This document shows, in pieces, positions 35,069-44,077 of a stretch of 64,000 nt of DNA; within the stretch, counting starts at the first letter, position 1, and every line of letters starts with the position of its first letter. A program made the translations under genes and the position numbers. The stretch covers positions 1 through 64,000 of the forward strand of contig NZ_CP146986.1 in NCBI RefSeq assembly GCF_037126175.1, given 5' to 3'. This DNA comes from Pseudomonas sp. RSB 5.4 (GTDB lineage: Bacteria; Pseudomonadota; Gammaproteobacteria; Pseudomonadales; Pseudomonadaceae). The notes below the pieces were generated by a model. That model searched no databases, was not told the origin of the DNA, and saw only the letters and a list, made by a program, of their open reading frames with translations.

Positions 35069-36479
35069 TGATCTCCAGTCGGCCGAGCAGCATGCCGAAC
35101 GACAGGATCCACTTGGCCGCATCCGGCAGCGTCGAGAAATTGCCCGCCGGGCCAATGGTCTCGCCCAGCCCCGGGCCGACGCCGGATACGGTACTGGCGG
35201 CACCGGTCAGTGCGGTCATCCAGTCGACGCCGAGCAGCGACAGCAGCAGGGCGATCACGCAGATGGTGATGGCGAAGAAGAACGAAAAGGTCAGGATCGA
35301 GCGCACGATCTCTTCGTCGAGCCGATGCCCGTTGTATTTCTGCTTGATCACCGCGCGCGGGTGGATCAACTGGTTAAGGTTGGCCTTGAGCAGGATGTAG
35401 GCGACCTGGAAGCGAAAGATCTTGATCCCGCCCGCCGTCGAGCCGGAGCAGCCGCCGACAAAGCCCAGATAGAAAAACAGCATCAGCGAGAAATTGCCCC
35501 ACAGGCTGTAGTCGCCGAGGGCGAAGCCGGTGGTGGTGACGACCGAGGTCACGTTCAGTGCCACATGCCGCAGCGCGTCCAGCCAATGCAGGTCGGTGGT
35601 CCACCAGTACCAGGTGCCGAGCACCAGCCAGGTCACCAGCAACATCCCGAGCAAACCCTGCACCTGCTGATCCTTGATCAACGCCTTGCGATTGCCACGC
35701 ATGGTCGCGACGTACAGGGTGAACGGCAGACTGCCGAGGATCATGATCACCACGGCGACCCAGTGCACCGCCGGTTGTGTCCACTTCGCCAGTGACTGGT
35801 CGGAGGTCGAGAAGCCGCCGGTGGAAATCGCCGACATCGCATGATTGATCGCATCGAACGGGCTCATCCCGGCCCACCAGAACGCCAGGCTGCCGAGGAT
35901 GGTGATGCCGACGTACGCTGCCACAATCAGGCGCGCCACCATGTGCGAGCGCGGCATGACCTTTTCCGAACGGTCGGACGATTCGGTCTGGAACAGGCGC
36001 ATGCCACCGATACGCAGCAACGGCAGAATCGCCACTGCCATACCGATGAAGCCGATACCGCCGAGCCAGTGCAGCAGCGAGCGCCACATCAGAATTCCCG
36101 GAGACATGGTGTCCAGACCGCTGAGCACGGTCGAGCCGGTGGCGGTGATGCCGGACATGCTTTCAAAGAATGAGTCGGTGTAGCTGATGTGCTGGGTCAG
36201 CAAAAACGGCAGCGCGGCGAAAATGCACACCACCAGCCAGCTGCTGACGGTCAGCAGGTACATGTCGCGCGGGCGCAGATGAATGTGTTCGGGGCGACCG
36301 GGGATCACCAGTGCGAGGCCGGCGACGAAGGTGATCATGCTCGCCCAGAGGAACGACGGCAGATCGCCGGTGCGCTCGAAAATCACCAGGGTGGCCATGG
36401 GCACGACCATGGCGATGGCCAGGGTGATCAGGAAGATGCCGATGATGAAACCAATGATCCGTAAGGTCGGCAACGCCAT
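35025..36479 (-). CDS. trkH: Trk potassium uptake protein TrkH, 484 aa
   Basis: Integral membrane potassium channel subunit that works with the NAD-binding protein TrkA. Four selectivity-filter-like P-loops are visible around 'SGITATGSTVLSGLD', 'AISTGGFSTSDQ', 'TSVVTTTGFALGD' and 'AASTVSGVGPGLGE', with 'GGCSGSTAGGIKIFR' between the last two. Its length and roughly ten hydrophobic helices match the family. Convergent with an AraC-type gene, overlapping by 44 bp. Confidence 0.96.
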   Translation of the reverse strand: MALPTLRIIGFIIGIFLITLAIAMVVPMATLVIFERTGDLPSFLWASMITFVAGLALVIPGRPEHIHLRPRDMYLLTVSSWLVVCIFAALPFLLTQHISYTDSFFESMSGITATGSTVLSGLDTMSPGILMWRSLLHWLGGIGFIGMAVAILPLLRIGGMRLFQTESSDRSEKVMPRSHMVARLIVAAYVGITILGSLAFWWAGMSPFDAINHAMSAISTGGFSTSDQSLAKWTQPAVHWVAVVIMILGSLPFTLYVATMRGNRKALIKDQQVQGLLGMLLVTWLVLGTWYWWTTDLHWLDALRHVALNVTSVVTTTGFALGDYSLWGNFSLMLFFYLGFVGGCSGSTAGGIKIFRFQVAYILLKANLNQLIHPRAVIKQKYNGHRLDEEIVRSILTFSFFFAITICVIALLLSLLGVDWMTALTGAASTVSGVGPGLGETIGPAGNFSTLPDAAKWILSFGMLLGRLEIITVFVLCIPAFWRH

Positions 36480-36600
36480 GAAGTCCGCTCGGGCTGATGT
36501 AGGAAGGGCGCCATTCTACCCGTGGGGCAGGGCATGTAAACCGGCACCCTGTTGCCGGATACCGCTAGAATAGCCGCACATTTTTCTCTGGAGGTGGCCG

Positions 36601-37167
36601 ATGCAGGCTCTCGACGCTTTGCTCAACCGTGTTTCCGTTCCACGCCTGGTCGAACCGGCCCCTACCGCCGAGCAGCGCGAAGCCCTGTTTGGCGCAGCCC
36701 TGCGCGCGCCGGATCACGGCCACCTGCAGCCGTATCGTTTCCTCACCGTCGAAGGCGCGGCGCGCGAGCAAATGGGCGAGTTGCTGGCCGAAGCAGCGCA
36801 GATGCAGGAAGGCGAAGTCACTGAAGCGATGATCGACAAGGCGCGCAACGGCCCGCTGCGTGCGCCGCTGGTGGTCGTGGTCATCGCGAAACTGCAGGAA
36901 CACGTCAAGTATCCGATGTCCGAGCAGTTGCTGGCGGCGGGTTGTGCGGCGCACGGGATTTTGCTGGCGGCGTATGCGCAGGGAATTGGTGCGGTGTGGC
37001 GTACCGGTGATCTGGCCTATTCGGCGCACGTGGCCAAAGGCTTGGGCCTGGCTGAAGGCGAGCAGGTGATTGCCTTCCTGTACCTCGGCACGCCGCAGAA
37101 AGAACCGCGTGTGGCGGAGAAGGTTGATCTGGCTGAGTTTGTCAGCGCCTGGCCGGGCAAGGCCTGA
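36601..37167 (+). CDS. Nitroreductase-family protein (YdjA-like), 188 aa
   Basis: FMN-dependent oxidoreductase of the small YdjA type: 'LLNRVSVPRLVEPAPTAEQR' at the start, 'APDHGHLQPYRFLTVEG' as the FMN-binding loop, and 'QGIGAVWRTGDLAYSAHVAK' then 'VIAFLYLGTP'. Its length of about 185 residues is standard. GGAGG lies 8 nt before the ATG. The physiological electron acceptor is not known. Confidence 0.92.
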   Translation: MQALDALLNRVSVPRLVEPAPTAEQREALFGAALRAPDHGHLQPYRFLTVEGAAREQMGELLAEAAQMQEGEVTEAMIDKARNGPLRAPLVVVVIAKLQEHVKYPMSEQLLAAGCAAHGILLAAYAQGIGAVWRTGDLAYSAHVAKGLGLAEGEQVIAFLYLGTPQKEPRVAEKVDLAEFVSAWPGKA

Positions 37168-37181
37168 GCCTTTGATGTCCA

Positions 37182-37270
37182 TGTGGGAGGGGGCTTGCTC
37201 CCGAAAGCGGCGTATCAGACAAAACTATGTTGCCTGACACACTGCCTTCGGGAGCAAGCCCCCTCCCACA
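37182..37270. repeat. REP-type inverted repeat
   Basis: Arms TGTGGGAGGGGGCTTGCTCC.. and its complement, the same subtype as at 32815-32903. It separates the convergent nitroreductase and sensor-kinase genes. Confidence 0.88.
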
Positions 37271-37277
37271 TTTGTTT

Positions 37278-38618
37278 TTACGGCTGCACGACGGCGCCCG
37301 GCGCCAACGGCAATTCCAGACTGGCGACAAACCCGCCGTCTGGATGATTGGCCAGCGTCAGGCTCCCGCCATGCCGCTCCGCCGCGCGCTTGGCAATCGC
37401 CAGGCCCAGGCCATGCCCGGCCGCGGTCTGCCCCGGCGCCCGGTAAAAGGGTTCTCCCAACTGGCTCAGATGCTCGGCCTGCACACCCGGCCCGTGGTCG
37501 CGCACACTCACCACAATTCGTTCGCCCTGACGCGTGGCTTGCATTTGGATTGCCTGACCCACCGGGTTGAAGCGTTGGGCGTTGCGCAGCAAGTTGTCGA
37601 CGGCGCGCTCGATCATGGTCGGCCAGCCTTTGAGGTTCAGCTGCGGCTCGGCCTCCAGGCGCACCGTCTGCTCTGGCGAGCCAAGCTGCGCATCCTTTTG
37701 CAGAGTGCCCAGCAGTGCATTCAGATCCACTTCTTCAGCACTGGCATTGTCGGCATCGACCCGTGCCAGCACCAGAATTTCACTGATCAGCGCTTCCAGG
37801 CGATCACATTCGCGGGTCAGGCGTGGCCATAGTTTTTCCCGTTCTTCCGGGTTGGCCCGCTCTGCCAGTGCCAGCGCAATGCGCAGCCGCGCTAAAGGTG
37901 AGCGCAATTCGTGGGATACGTCGCGCAGCAACTGGCGCTGACTGCTGATCAGGCTTTGCAGGCGCGCGCCCATGCGGTTGAAGTCGGTGGCCAGTACGCC
38001 AAATTCATCGCGACGGTTGGCCAGTTTTGCCAGACTGTTCTGCTGATAGGTGGTCTGCCCCAGATCATGCACGGCACCGCGCAAGCGGCTGAGCGGGCGG
38101 GTGATCGAGAAGGTCACCAGCAAGCTGAACAGGGTCAGCACCACCAGCGCGATGCCCAGTGCACTGAGTGGCCAGAGCAGGCTTTCGCGGTGCCAGGCGT
38201 CGAGTTCCGGGTGCGGGATGCGGAAGATGAACAGGTAGGTGTCGCCGGTTTTGTCGCTGGTGAACTCGTCGGTGAGACGGCGCCATGGCAGGCGTCGGTC
38301 GTCGTTGTTCTGCCGGGCCTCAAATGCCGCGGCGCGACGCGGGAAGGTGCCGCGTACTACCGGGTCGCCGCTTTCGTTCAGTACCTGGACGTCGATGTGA
38401 TATTGGCGTTTGCGTTGTTCGAGGATGTCCTGCGCGGCGTCTTCGCCCTGTGCTTCGTAGGTTTGCGTCCATTCGGCGGCCAAGGTGTTGAGACCCGGAT
38501 GGCGGCTGAGTATCCACGCGTCCTGATTGAGCATGTGCCCGAGCAGAATCGAAAGCCCCGCCACCAGAGCGATGGCCAGCCAGAAACTCGCGAGAATACG
38601 CCAGAACAATGAACGCAC
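37278..38618 (-). CDS. CpxA-like sensor histidine kinase, 446 aa
   Basis: Inner-membrane sensor: helix 1 (about 7-28), a periplasmic domain (about 30-160), helix 2 (about 152-172, 'LGIALVVLTLFSLLVTFSIT'), then HAMP. The dimerisation/phosphoacceptor helix has the H-box 'DVSHELRSPLARL'. The ATPase domain has the N-box 'NLLRNAQRFN', G1 'DHGPGV' and G2 'GHGLGLAIAKR'. It is in the same orientation as, and downstream of, the OmpR-type regulator and a Spy/CpxP-like gene, an arrangement like cpxRPA. A hairpin and a REP lie between it and the Spy-like gene, so its level may be set separately. Confidence 0.9.
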   Translation of the reverse strand: MRSLFWRILASFWLAIALVAGLSILLGHMLNQDAWILSRHPGLNTLAAEWTQTYEAQGEDAAQDILEQRKRQYHIDVQVLNESGDPVVRGTFPRRAAAFEARQNNDDRRLPWRRLTDEFTSDKTGDTYLFIFRIPHPELDAWHRESLLWPLSALGIALVVLTLFSLLVTFSITRPLSRLRGAVHDLGQTTYQQNSLAKLANRRDEFGVLATDFNRMGARLQSLISSQRQLLRDVSHELRSPLARLRIALALAERANPEEREKLWPRLTRECDRLEALISEILVLARVDADNASAEEVDLNALLGTLQKDAQLGSPEQTVRLEAEPQLNLKGWPTMIERAVDNLLRNAQRFNPVGQAIQMQATRQGERIVVSVRDHGPGVQAEHLSQLGEPFYRAPGQTAAGHGLGLAIAKRAAERHGGSLTLANHPDGGFVASLELPLAPGAVVQP

Positions 38619-38650
38619 AGAAAATCCTCAATCAAACAAAAACTCAACAA

Positions 38651-38739
38651 TGTGGGAGCGGGCTTGCTCGCGAATGCGGTGCGTCAGTCAACATTGCCTT
38701 GTCTGATACACCGCATTCGCGAGCAAGCCCGCTCCCACA
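38651..38739. repeat. REP-type inverted repeat
   Basis: Arms TGTGGGAGCGGGCTTGCTCG.. (from 38651) and its complement (to 38739), within the Cpx-like gene set between the Spy-like and kinase genes. Confidence 0.88.
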
Positions 38740-38758
38740 TTTGGATTGAGTCGCAACA

Positions 38759-38785
38759 GACCCGACGGCGGTTAGCCGTCGGGTC
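38759..38785 (-). terminator. Hairpin after the Spy/CpxP-like gene
   Basis: A perfect 11-bp stem GACCCGACGGC / GCCGTCGGGTC with a 5-nt loop, 12 bp after the stop at 38798. The T run is weak, so partial read-through into the kinase gene is plausible. Confidence 0.6.
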
Positions 38786-38797
38786 CGGGTTATCGCA

Positions 38798-39247
38798 TTA
38801 TTGCGCCTTTTGCGGCTGTTGCGCTTTCCACGCTTTGAACTCGGCCCATTCGGCGCGGCGTTCAGCCTGTTTTTTCTGGATTTCGTCGAATTTCTTCTGT
38901 TGATCCGGTTTCAGCAGGTTGCGTACGTCGTCCTGGGCTTTCTTGTGGTTGGCCGCCATCTCGTCCTTCATGGCCTTCTGGTCAGCCGGCGAGAGTTTTT
39001 CCAGGTACTTCTCGACGACCTGGCGACGCTCGTGCATCTGCTCGCCCATGATCTTGCGGATCTGTTCGCGCTGTTCGCGGGACAGGTCGAGTTGGCTGTA
39101 CGGGCCTTTGCCGTGCATGCCGTGCATCTGACCGCCGTGGCGTGCACCGTCCATCGGGCCACCCATCGGGCCGCCATCCTGTGGCACAGCCATGGCGACG
39201 GTTGGCAGAGCGGCAGCGAACATCAGAGCGATAAGAGTCTTGCGCAT
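38798..39247 (-). CDS. Spy/CpxP-family periplasmic protein, 149 aa
   Basis: Small periplasmic chaperone-like protein. The start at 39247 gives a clear signal peptide (MRKTLIALMFAAALPTVAMA). The mature part begins with a Gly/Met/His-rich segment and then has LTxxQ-like repeats 'LDLSREQREQIRKIMGEQMH' and 'LLKPDQQKKFDEI' in charged helices, the pattern of Spy/CpxP. It lies between an OmpR-type regulator and a CpxA-like kinase on the same strand. An inhibitory role on the kinase, as CpxP has on CpxA, is an inference from order. Confidence 0.85.
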   Translation of the reverse strand: MRKTLIALMFAAALPTVAMAVPQDGGPMGGPMDGARHGGQMHGMHGKGPYSQLDLSREQREQIRKIMGEQMHERRQVVEKYLEKLSPADQKAMKDEMAANHKKAQDDVRNLLKPDQQKKFDEIQKKQAERRAEWAEFKAWKAQQPQKAQ

Positions 39248-39410
39248 GGTGTATCTCCTTGTCTCGTTCCCGGTACGTTCCGGATGAGTACAGATTACGG
39301 AGATCAAGGTCAGCGGCGGTCAGCGCTGCGTAAAGCTTGGGTAAAGACGCTTCGGTCCTGACCTGACAAATATCACTGGCAAGCTCCCTCGCCACAGAGC
39401 AGCAAACGGT

Positions 39411-40088
39411 TTAAAGGCTGTAGTAGTAGCCGCGGCTGCGCAGGGCGACGATGCGTGGGCGGCCGTCGGGGTGCGGGCCGATCTTCTTGCGCAGGTTGCT
39501 GACGTGCATGTCGAGGCTACGGTCGTACAGGGTCAGCTTACGGCCCAAGGCCAGTTGCGCCAGTTCCTGCTTGTCCAGTGGCTCGCCGGGCTGCTTGAGC
39601 AGGGCTTCGAGCAAGCGGCTTTCGGAAACGGTGAGGGTCAGCTCTTTCTCGTCGATGCTGACCACGCCGCGCACCGGGCTGAAGCTCAGGTCGCCAAGCT
39701 CGAGTTGGGTCGACACGGCGGCCGGGTGACTGCGGCGCAGCACGGCGCGCAGACGCGCGGTGAGCTCACGCGGATCGCAGGGTTTGGCCAGATAATCATC
39801 CGCGCCCAACTCCAGACCGAGAATGCGATCCAGCGGTTCGCCCCGGGCCGAAAGCATCAGCACCGGCAGATCGGCGTGTTCGCTGCGCAGTTGCTTGAGC
39901 AGCTCCAGGCCGCTGCCGTCGGGCAGCATCACGTCCAGCACCACGGCTGCGGGCGCCATCTCGGCCAGCGCCTTGCGCGCACTCTGGCCGTCGTGGCAGG
40001 CACGCACCTGGAAGCCTTCCTGGCTCAGCCAGCTACTCAAGAGTTCGCACAACTCCTGGTCATCATCAATCAGTAACAGCTCGCTCAT
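39411..40088 (-). CDS. CpxR-like OmpR-family response regulator, 225 aa
   Basis: Receiver domain (about 1-115) with the acidic pair 'DDD' near the start, the phosphoacceptor Asp in 'AVVLDVMLPDGSG' and the Lys in 'YLAKPCDPREL'. The winged-helix trans_reg_C domain (about 130-225) ends 'VALRSRGYYYSL'. It is first of the regulator, Spy-like, kinase series and follows the small coiled-coil protein gene by 7 bp. The cognate signal is probably envelope stress, by analogy with Cpx. Confidence 0.92.
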   Translation of the reverse strand: MSELLLIDDDQELCELLSSWLSQEGFQVRACHDGQSARKALAEMAPAAVVLDVMLPDGSGLELLKQLRSEHADLPVLMLSARGEPLDRILGLELGADDYLAKPCDPRELTARLRAVLRRSHPAAVSTQLELGDLSFSPVRGVVSIDEKELTLTVSESRLLEALLKQPGEPLDKQELAQLALGRKLTLYDRSLDMHVSNLRKKIGPHPDGRPRIVALRSRGYYYSL

Positions 40089-40095
40089 GACTCAC

Positions 40096-40506
40096 TCAAT
40101 TTAGCCATTGCCGACGTTTTCGGCTTGCTCCACTGGCAAAGATACCGCAGAGCAGCGCCAATAGCGCTACTCCGGCGCCTGTGACGAACCATTGCTGCTG
40201 TTCGGTCAACAGACGCGGCAACGGACTGGCCTGGGCTTCCTTGAGTTGCAGCTTCAGGCGCTGATTCTCCTGGCGCAACCGGGCAAGCTGAGCGCTTTCG
40301 CGTGCGTTGTCGGCATTTTGCAGTTGTTTGTTCAGTTCTTCTCGCTGTTGCTCACTGGCCTTGAGGCGCTGCTGCAACTCGGTGATCTGGCTGCCGGCAC
40401 TCAATGACAGCGGCGTGGAATTGCCGCTTTCAGTGGTTTCCTCACCATGGGCGGGCGCCATGATCGACAACGTGACCCACATCAGACACAACGGACCCTT
40501 GCGCAT
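40096..40506 (-). CDS. Secretory coiled-coil protein with C-terminal membrane anchor, 136 aa
   Basis: Unrecognised as a named family. The start at 40506 gives a signal peptide-like N-terminus (LCLMWVTLSIMAPAHG-EE). A long coiled coil (about 40-95, 'ITELQQRLKASEQQREELNK') leads to a membrane helix 'WFVTGAGVALLALLCGIFAS' and a basic tail 'RKRRQWLN'. The coiled coil plus C-terminal helix resembles the end of YgiM-type proteins without their SH3 domain. It lies 7 bp before the response-regulator start, so it is probably the first gene of that operon. Confidence 0.75.
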   Translation of the reverse strand: MRKGPLCLMWVTLSIMAPAHGEETTESGNSTPLSLSAGSQITELQQRLKASEQQREELNKQLQNADNARESAQLARLRQENQRLKLQLKEAQASPLPRLLTEQQQWFVTGAGVALLALLCGIFASGASRKRRQWLN

Positions 40507-40639
40507 CGCGATTCCTGCTTGCAAATGGATATTGGGCAGGTTGTCGGCAGGCAAACGAGAATAATGAGCGATTGAGAGCGGTGAGAGGCGGGAAGGTTCA
40601 GTGCCAGAGGCAATGCAGAGTTAAGGCACCTGTTGAAAC

Positions 40640-40741
40640 TGTGGCGAGGGAGCTTGCTCCCGCTGGACTGCGCAGCAGTCCCATTGCCTTTGAAAAGCGG
40701 GGCCGCTGCGCGACCCAGCGGGAGCAAGCTCCCTCGCCACA
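40640..40741. repeat. REP-type inverted repeat (GCGAGGGAGCTTGCTCCCGC subtype)
   Basis: Outer arms TGTGGCGAGGGAGCTTGCTC.. and its complement enclose a second smaller palindrome (GACTGCGCAGCAGTC). It is a different subtype from the GTGGGAGC copies. Confidence 0.85.
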
Positions 40742-40752
40742 AGGTTGCCTCT

Positions 40753-41052
40753 TTATGGGAGGACTTGCTTGAACGGTTTGACGATCACATTGGCGTACAC
40801 ACCGGCGGCGATGTACGGGTCGGCGTCGGCCCAGGCTTGAGCGGCGCTCAGGGAGTCGAACTCGGCGACGATCAGGCTGCCGGTGAAACCCGCAGCGCCC
40901 GGATCATTGCTGTCGACTGCCGGGTGCGGGCCGGCCAGCACGATGCGGCCTTCGCCCTTGAGCACTTGCAGGCGTTCGAGGTGGGCCGGGCGTGCGGCGA
41001 GGCGCGCTTCGAGCGAGTTGGCGACGTCGGTGGCAATGATTGCGTAGAGCAT
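40753..41052 (-). CDS. yciI: YciI-family protein, 99 aa
   Basis: Ferredoxin-like dimeric alpha+beta protein of unclear activity. Family features are the start '[20 protein letters not shown]', the His of '[20 protein letters not shown]' and the Asp/acidic '[20 protein letters not shown]', ending '[11 protein letters not shown]'. The start codon lies 1 bp after the yciB stop, so the two are cotranscribed, as in many gammaproteobacteria. Confidence 0.95.
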   Translation of the reverse strand: MLYAIIATDVANSLEARLAARPAHLERLQVLKGEGRIVLAGPHPAVDSNDPGAAGFTGSLIVAEFDSLSAAQAWADADPYIAAGVYANVIVKPFKQVLP

Positions 41053-41053
41053 G

Positions 41054-41650
41054 TCAGTCCTCGGTTTTTGGCGTTGTGGTATCGGCGTCGTGCAGGTGGC
41101 GGGACAGGTAGATGCCCTGACCGACCAGGAACAGCAAGGTCATGCCCAGGCTGCCGAACACCTTGAAGTCGACCCAGATGCTCTGGAAGGTGAAGGCCAC
41201 GAACAGGTTGGCAGCCCCGCAGAACAGGAAGAAAGCGATCCAGGCGATGTTCAGACGGGTCCAGACCGGATCCGGCAGGGTCAGCGCGTGGCCCATGATG
41301 CGTTTGATCAGCAGGCGGTCACCGATGAAGTGGCTGCCGATAAAGGCCAGGGCGAACAGCCAGTTGACCACCGGAGCTTTCCATTTGAGGAAGGTCTCGC
41401 TGTGGAAAGCCAGGGTCAGACTGCCGAAAACCAGACAGGCGATCAGCGTCAGCCACTGGCTCTTTTCCAGCTTGCGCTGTTTGATGAAAAGCGCGCCGTA
41501 GACCACCAGGGAGCTGATGATCAGCATCGCGGTGGCGCTGTAAATGCCGCCTACAGTCACTTCATGGCCGGCAACGTCGACCACCCGCGGATCAAGTTTG
41601 TAAACGATGAAAAACAGCAGAAGCGGGATGAAATCGATGAATTGTTTCAC
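41054..41650 (-). CDS. yciB: Inner-membrane septation protein A homologue YciB/IspZ, 198 aa
   Basis: Five- to six-helix membrane protein implicated in cell-envelope synthesis. It starts with the family signature '[17 protein letters not shown]' at GTG 41650, then '[20 protein letters not shown]', '[20 protein letters not shown]', '[20 protein letters not shown]' and '[16 protein letters not shown]'. Ribosome binding upstream of the GTG is weak, but an earlier in-frame start adds non-conserved residues. Confidence 0.93.
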   Translation of the reverse strand: MKQFIDFIPLLLFFIVYKLDPRVVDVAGHEVTVGGIYSATAMLIISSLVVYGALFIKQRKLEKSQWLTLIACLVFGSLTLAFHSETFLKWKAPVVNWLFALAFIGSHFIGDRLLIKRIMGHALTLPDPVWTRLNIAWIAFFLFCGAANLFVAFTFQSIWVDFKVFGSLGMTLLFLVGQGIYLSRHLHDADTTTPKTED

Positions 41651-41737
41651 AGTGAGAGCCAGAAGCTGGATGTGGCGGCATAATAACAAACATATGGGCG
41701 CGCGATAGCGCCAGCTGATTTGAGGTTACAACTCCCC

Positions 41738-42601
41738 GTGAATGTTGATTTGCACTGCCACAGCACGGCCTCCGATGGCGCCCTGGCGCCTGCGGTTCTG
41801 GTCGCGCGTGCGTTCGAAAACGGCGTGCGAGTCCTGGCATTGACCGACCACGACACCCTCGAAGGCCTCGCCGAAGCGCGCAGCGCCGCCGAAGGCCTGG
41901 GCATGCAACTGGTCAATGGCGTCGAACTGTCCTGCACCTGGGGCGGCGCGACCATCCACGTGCTGGGCTACGGTTTCGACGTCAACGCCGCGCCACTGGT
42001 CGAGGCCATCGCCCGATTGCACGATGGCCGCTGGCTGCGGTCGGAAGAGATAAGCCGCAAGCTTGGCCTCAAAGGTATGCCCGGTGCCCTCGAAGGCGCC
42101 CGGCAGATTCAGCAGGAACTGGGCGATAGCGGCAATGCGCCAGCCCGCCCGCATTTCGCTGACTGGATGGTGCGTGAAGGTTTTGTAAAGGATCGTGCCG
42201 AGGCATTCCGCAAATGGCTCGGCGCCGGCAAGCTGGGTGACGTCAAACAGCACTGGCCGACCCTGGAAGACACCGTCGGCACCCTGCGCGCCGCGGGGGC
42301 GTGGGTCAGTCTGGCGCATCCGTGGCACTACGATTTCACCCGCAGCAAGCGCCGAAAGCTGATTGCCGACTATATTCAAGCGGGCGGGCATGCAATCGAA
42401 GTGGTCAATGGCCATCAGCCCGCGGAACAGGTCGGCAGCCTGGCAATCCTTGCCCGTGAGTTCGGTCTGCTGGTCAGCGCCGGCAGTGATTTCCATGGCC
42501 CTGGTGGCTGGTCCGAGATTGGCCAGTACCGGCCGGTTCCCGAGGACCTTCCACCCCTGTGGTGTCGGTTCAAACATGACACAGATATTGCCGCCGTCTG
42601 A
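41738..42601 (+). CDS. yciV: PHP-domain phosphoesterase (YciV/RNase AM-like), 287 aa
   Basis: Metal-dependent PHP phosphatase; E. coli YciV (Rnm) trims the 5' end of rRNA and acts on 3',5'-bisphosphates. Metal-binding motifs are 'DLHCHSTASDG' at the N-terminus, 'LTDHDTLEGL', 'GVELSC', 'LAHPWHYDF' and 'GSDFHGPG'. The start is taken at GTG 41738 so the protein begins (M)NVDLHCHS as in the family; a TTG 18 bp upstream is also open. It is followed after 13 bp by yciO. Confidence 0.9.
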   Translation: MNVDLHCHSTASDGALAPAVLVARAFENGVRVLALTDHDTLEGLAEARSAAEGLGMQLVNGVELSCTWGGATIHVLGYGFDVNAAPLVEAIARLHDGRWLRSEEISRKLGLKGMPGALEGARQIQQELGDSGNAPARPHFADWMVREGFVKDRAEAFRKWLGAGKLGDVKQHWPTLEDTVGTLRAAGAWVSLAHPWHYDFTRSKRRKLIADYIQAGGHAIEVVNGHQPAEQVGSLAILAREFGLLVSAGSDFHGPGGWSEIGQYRPVPEDLPPLWCRFKHDTDIAAV

Positions 42602-42614
42602 ACAGGTAGAGAAT

Positions 42615-43244
42615 GTGAGTCAATTTTTCCAGATCCATCCGGAAAACCCGCAAGCGCGCCTGATCAAACAGGCAGTCGAGATCATCCGCAAGGGCGGGGT
42701 GGTGATTTATCCCACGGACTCTTCCTACGCCATCGGTTGCCAGATCGGCGACAAGACGGCCATCGAGCGTGTGCGACGTCTGCGTCAGCTCGACGAGAAG
42801 CACAACTTCGCGCTGATCTGTAGCGACCTGTCGCAACTGGGTAACTACGCCAAGATCGACACCGGCACCTTCCGCATTCTCAAGGCACATCTGCCGGGGC
42901 CTTACACCTTTATTCTCAACGCCACCCGCGAAGTGCCACGGCTGCTGCTGCACCCGAAAAAACGCACCATCGGTCTGCGGGTGCCGAGTCATCCGATTGC
43001 TCTGGCATTGCTGGCGGAACTCGGCGAGCCGCTGATGAGCGTGACCCTGATCATGCCCGGCGATGAAGATCCGCTGAGCGATCCGTACGAAATGCGCCAA
43101 TTGCTTGAACATCAGGTCGACCTGATCATCGACGGCGGTTTCGGCGGGATCAAGGCGTCCACCGTGATTGACCTGACCGGCGACGACCCGGAGGTGATCC
43201 GCGTCGGTTGCGGCGACCCCGCGCCGTTCATGGTCGAGGCCTGA
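42615..43244 (+). CDS. yciO: YciO/Sua5/YrdC-family protein, 209 aa
   Basis: Member of the threonylcarbamoyl-AMP synthase superfamily, of the YciO branch. It closely resembles E. coli YciO from the first residues ('SQFFQIHPENPQARLIKQAV') through 'GGVVIYPTDSSYAIGC', 'HLPGPYTFILNATREVPR', 'KKRTIGLRVPSHPIALALL' and the C-terminal 'STVIDLTGDDPEVIRVG'. GTG 42615 has AGGTAGAG upstream. Its tRNA-modifying activity relative to true TsaC is uncertain. The stop abuts the ATG of scpA directly. Confidence 0.93.
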   Translation: MSQFFQIHPENPQARLIKQAVEIIRKGGVVIYPTDSSYAIGCQIGDKTAIERVRRLRQLDEKHNFALICSDLSQLGNYAKIDTGTFRILKAHLPGPYTFILNATREVPRLLLHPKKRTIGLRVPSHPIALALLAELGEPLMSVTLIMPGDEDPLSDPYEMRQLLEHQVDLIIDGGFGGIKASTVIDLTGDDPEVIRVGCGDPAPFMVEA

Positions 43245-44066
43245 ATGTCCGCAGTGGAAACCGTTGTCGATCCCCAGGCCGGCGCCCAGCAGGAACTGCC
43301 GTTTGCCATGGTCTATGGCCAGGCGGTCATGGAAATGCCGCTGGACTTGTACATCCCGCCGGATGCGCTGGAAGTCTTTCTCGAAGCCTTCGAAGGCCCG
43401 CTCGACCTGCTGCTGTACCTGATCCGCAAACAGAACATCAACATCCTCGACATTCCGGTGGCGGAAATCACTCGCCAGTACATGGGTTATGTCGAGCTGA
43501 TGCAGTCGGTGCGCCTGGAGCTGGCCGCCGAATACCTGGTAATGGCCGCGATGCTGGCCGAGATCAAGTCGCGGATGCTCCTGCCGCGCGCCGAAACCGT
43601 CGAAGAAGAAGAGGACGACCCGCGCGCCGAGCTGATCCGGCGCTTGCAGGAATACGAGCGCTTCAAGGCTGCCGCCGAAGGTATCGACGGCCTGAGCCGG
43701 GTCGGTCGCGACGTGGTGGTGCCCAAGCTTGACGCCCCGGAAGCCCGGGCACGCAAGCTGTTGCCGGATGTCGCGCTGCAAGAGATCTTGATGTCGATGG
43801 CCGAGGTGCTGCGCCGGGGCGACATGTTCGAGAGCCACCAGGTCAGCCGCGAGGCGCTGTCGACCCGCGAGCGCATGAGCGATGTGCTGGAACGGCTCAA
43901 GGGCGGTGGTTTTGTGCCGTTCGTCGAACTGTTCACTGCCGAGGAAGGTCGCCTCGGTGTGGTGGTGACCTTTATGGCGATCCTTGAACTGGTCAAGGAA
44001 TCCTTGGTCGAGCTGGTGCAGAATGAGCCGTTCGCCGCGATCCACGTGCGAGCCCGAGCCGAATAA
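43245..44066 (+). CDS. scpA: Segregation and condensation protein A, 273 aa
   Basis: Kleisin subunit that bridges SMC heads with ScpB. The N-terminal helix motif 'LEAFEGPLDLLLYLIRKQNI' is diagnostic, followed by 'VAEITRQYMGYVELMQSVRL' and 'EYLVMAAMLAEIKSRMLLPR', with a C-terminal winged-helix 'FVPFVELFTAEEGRLGVVVT'. It begins on the base after the yciO stop. The first 30 residues before 'MPLDLYIPPDALEV' are variable, so an internal start is possible. Next to scpB, 11 bp away. Confidence 0.94.
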   Translation: MSAVETVVDPQAGAQQELPFAMVYGQAVMEMPLDLYIPPDALEVFLEAFEGPLDLLLYLIRKQNINILDIPVAEITRQYMGYVELMQSVRLELAAEYLVMAAMLAEIKSRMLLPRAETVEEEEDDPRAELIRRLQEYERFKAAAEGIDGLSRVGRDVVVPKLDAPEARARKLLPDVALQEILMSMAEVLRRGDMFESHQVSREALSTRERMSDVLERLKGGGFVPFVELFTAEEGRLGVVVTFMAILELVKESLVELVQNEPFAAIHVRARAE

Positions 44067-44077
44067 CGAGTCGAAAC

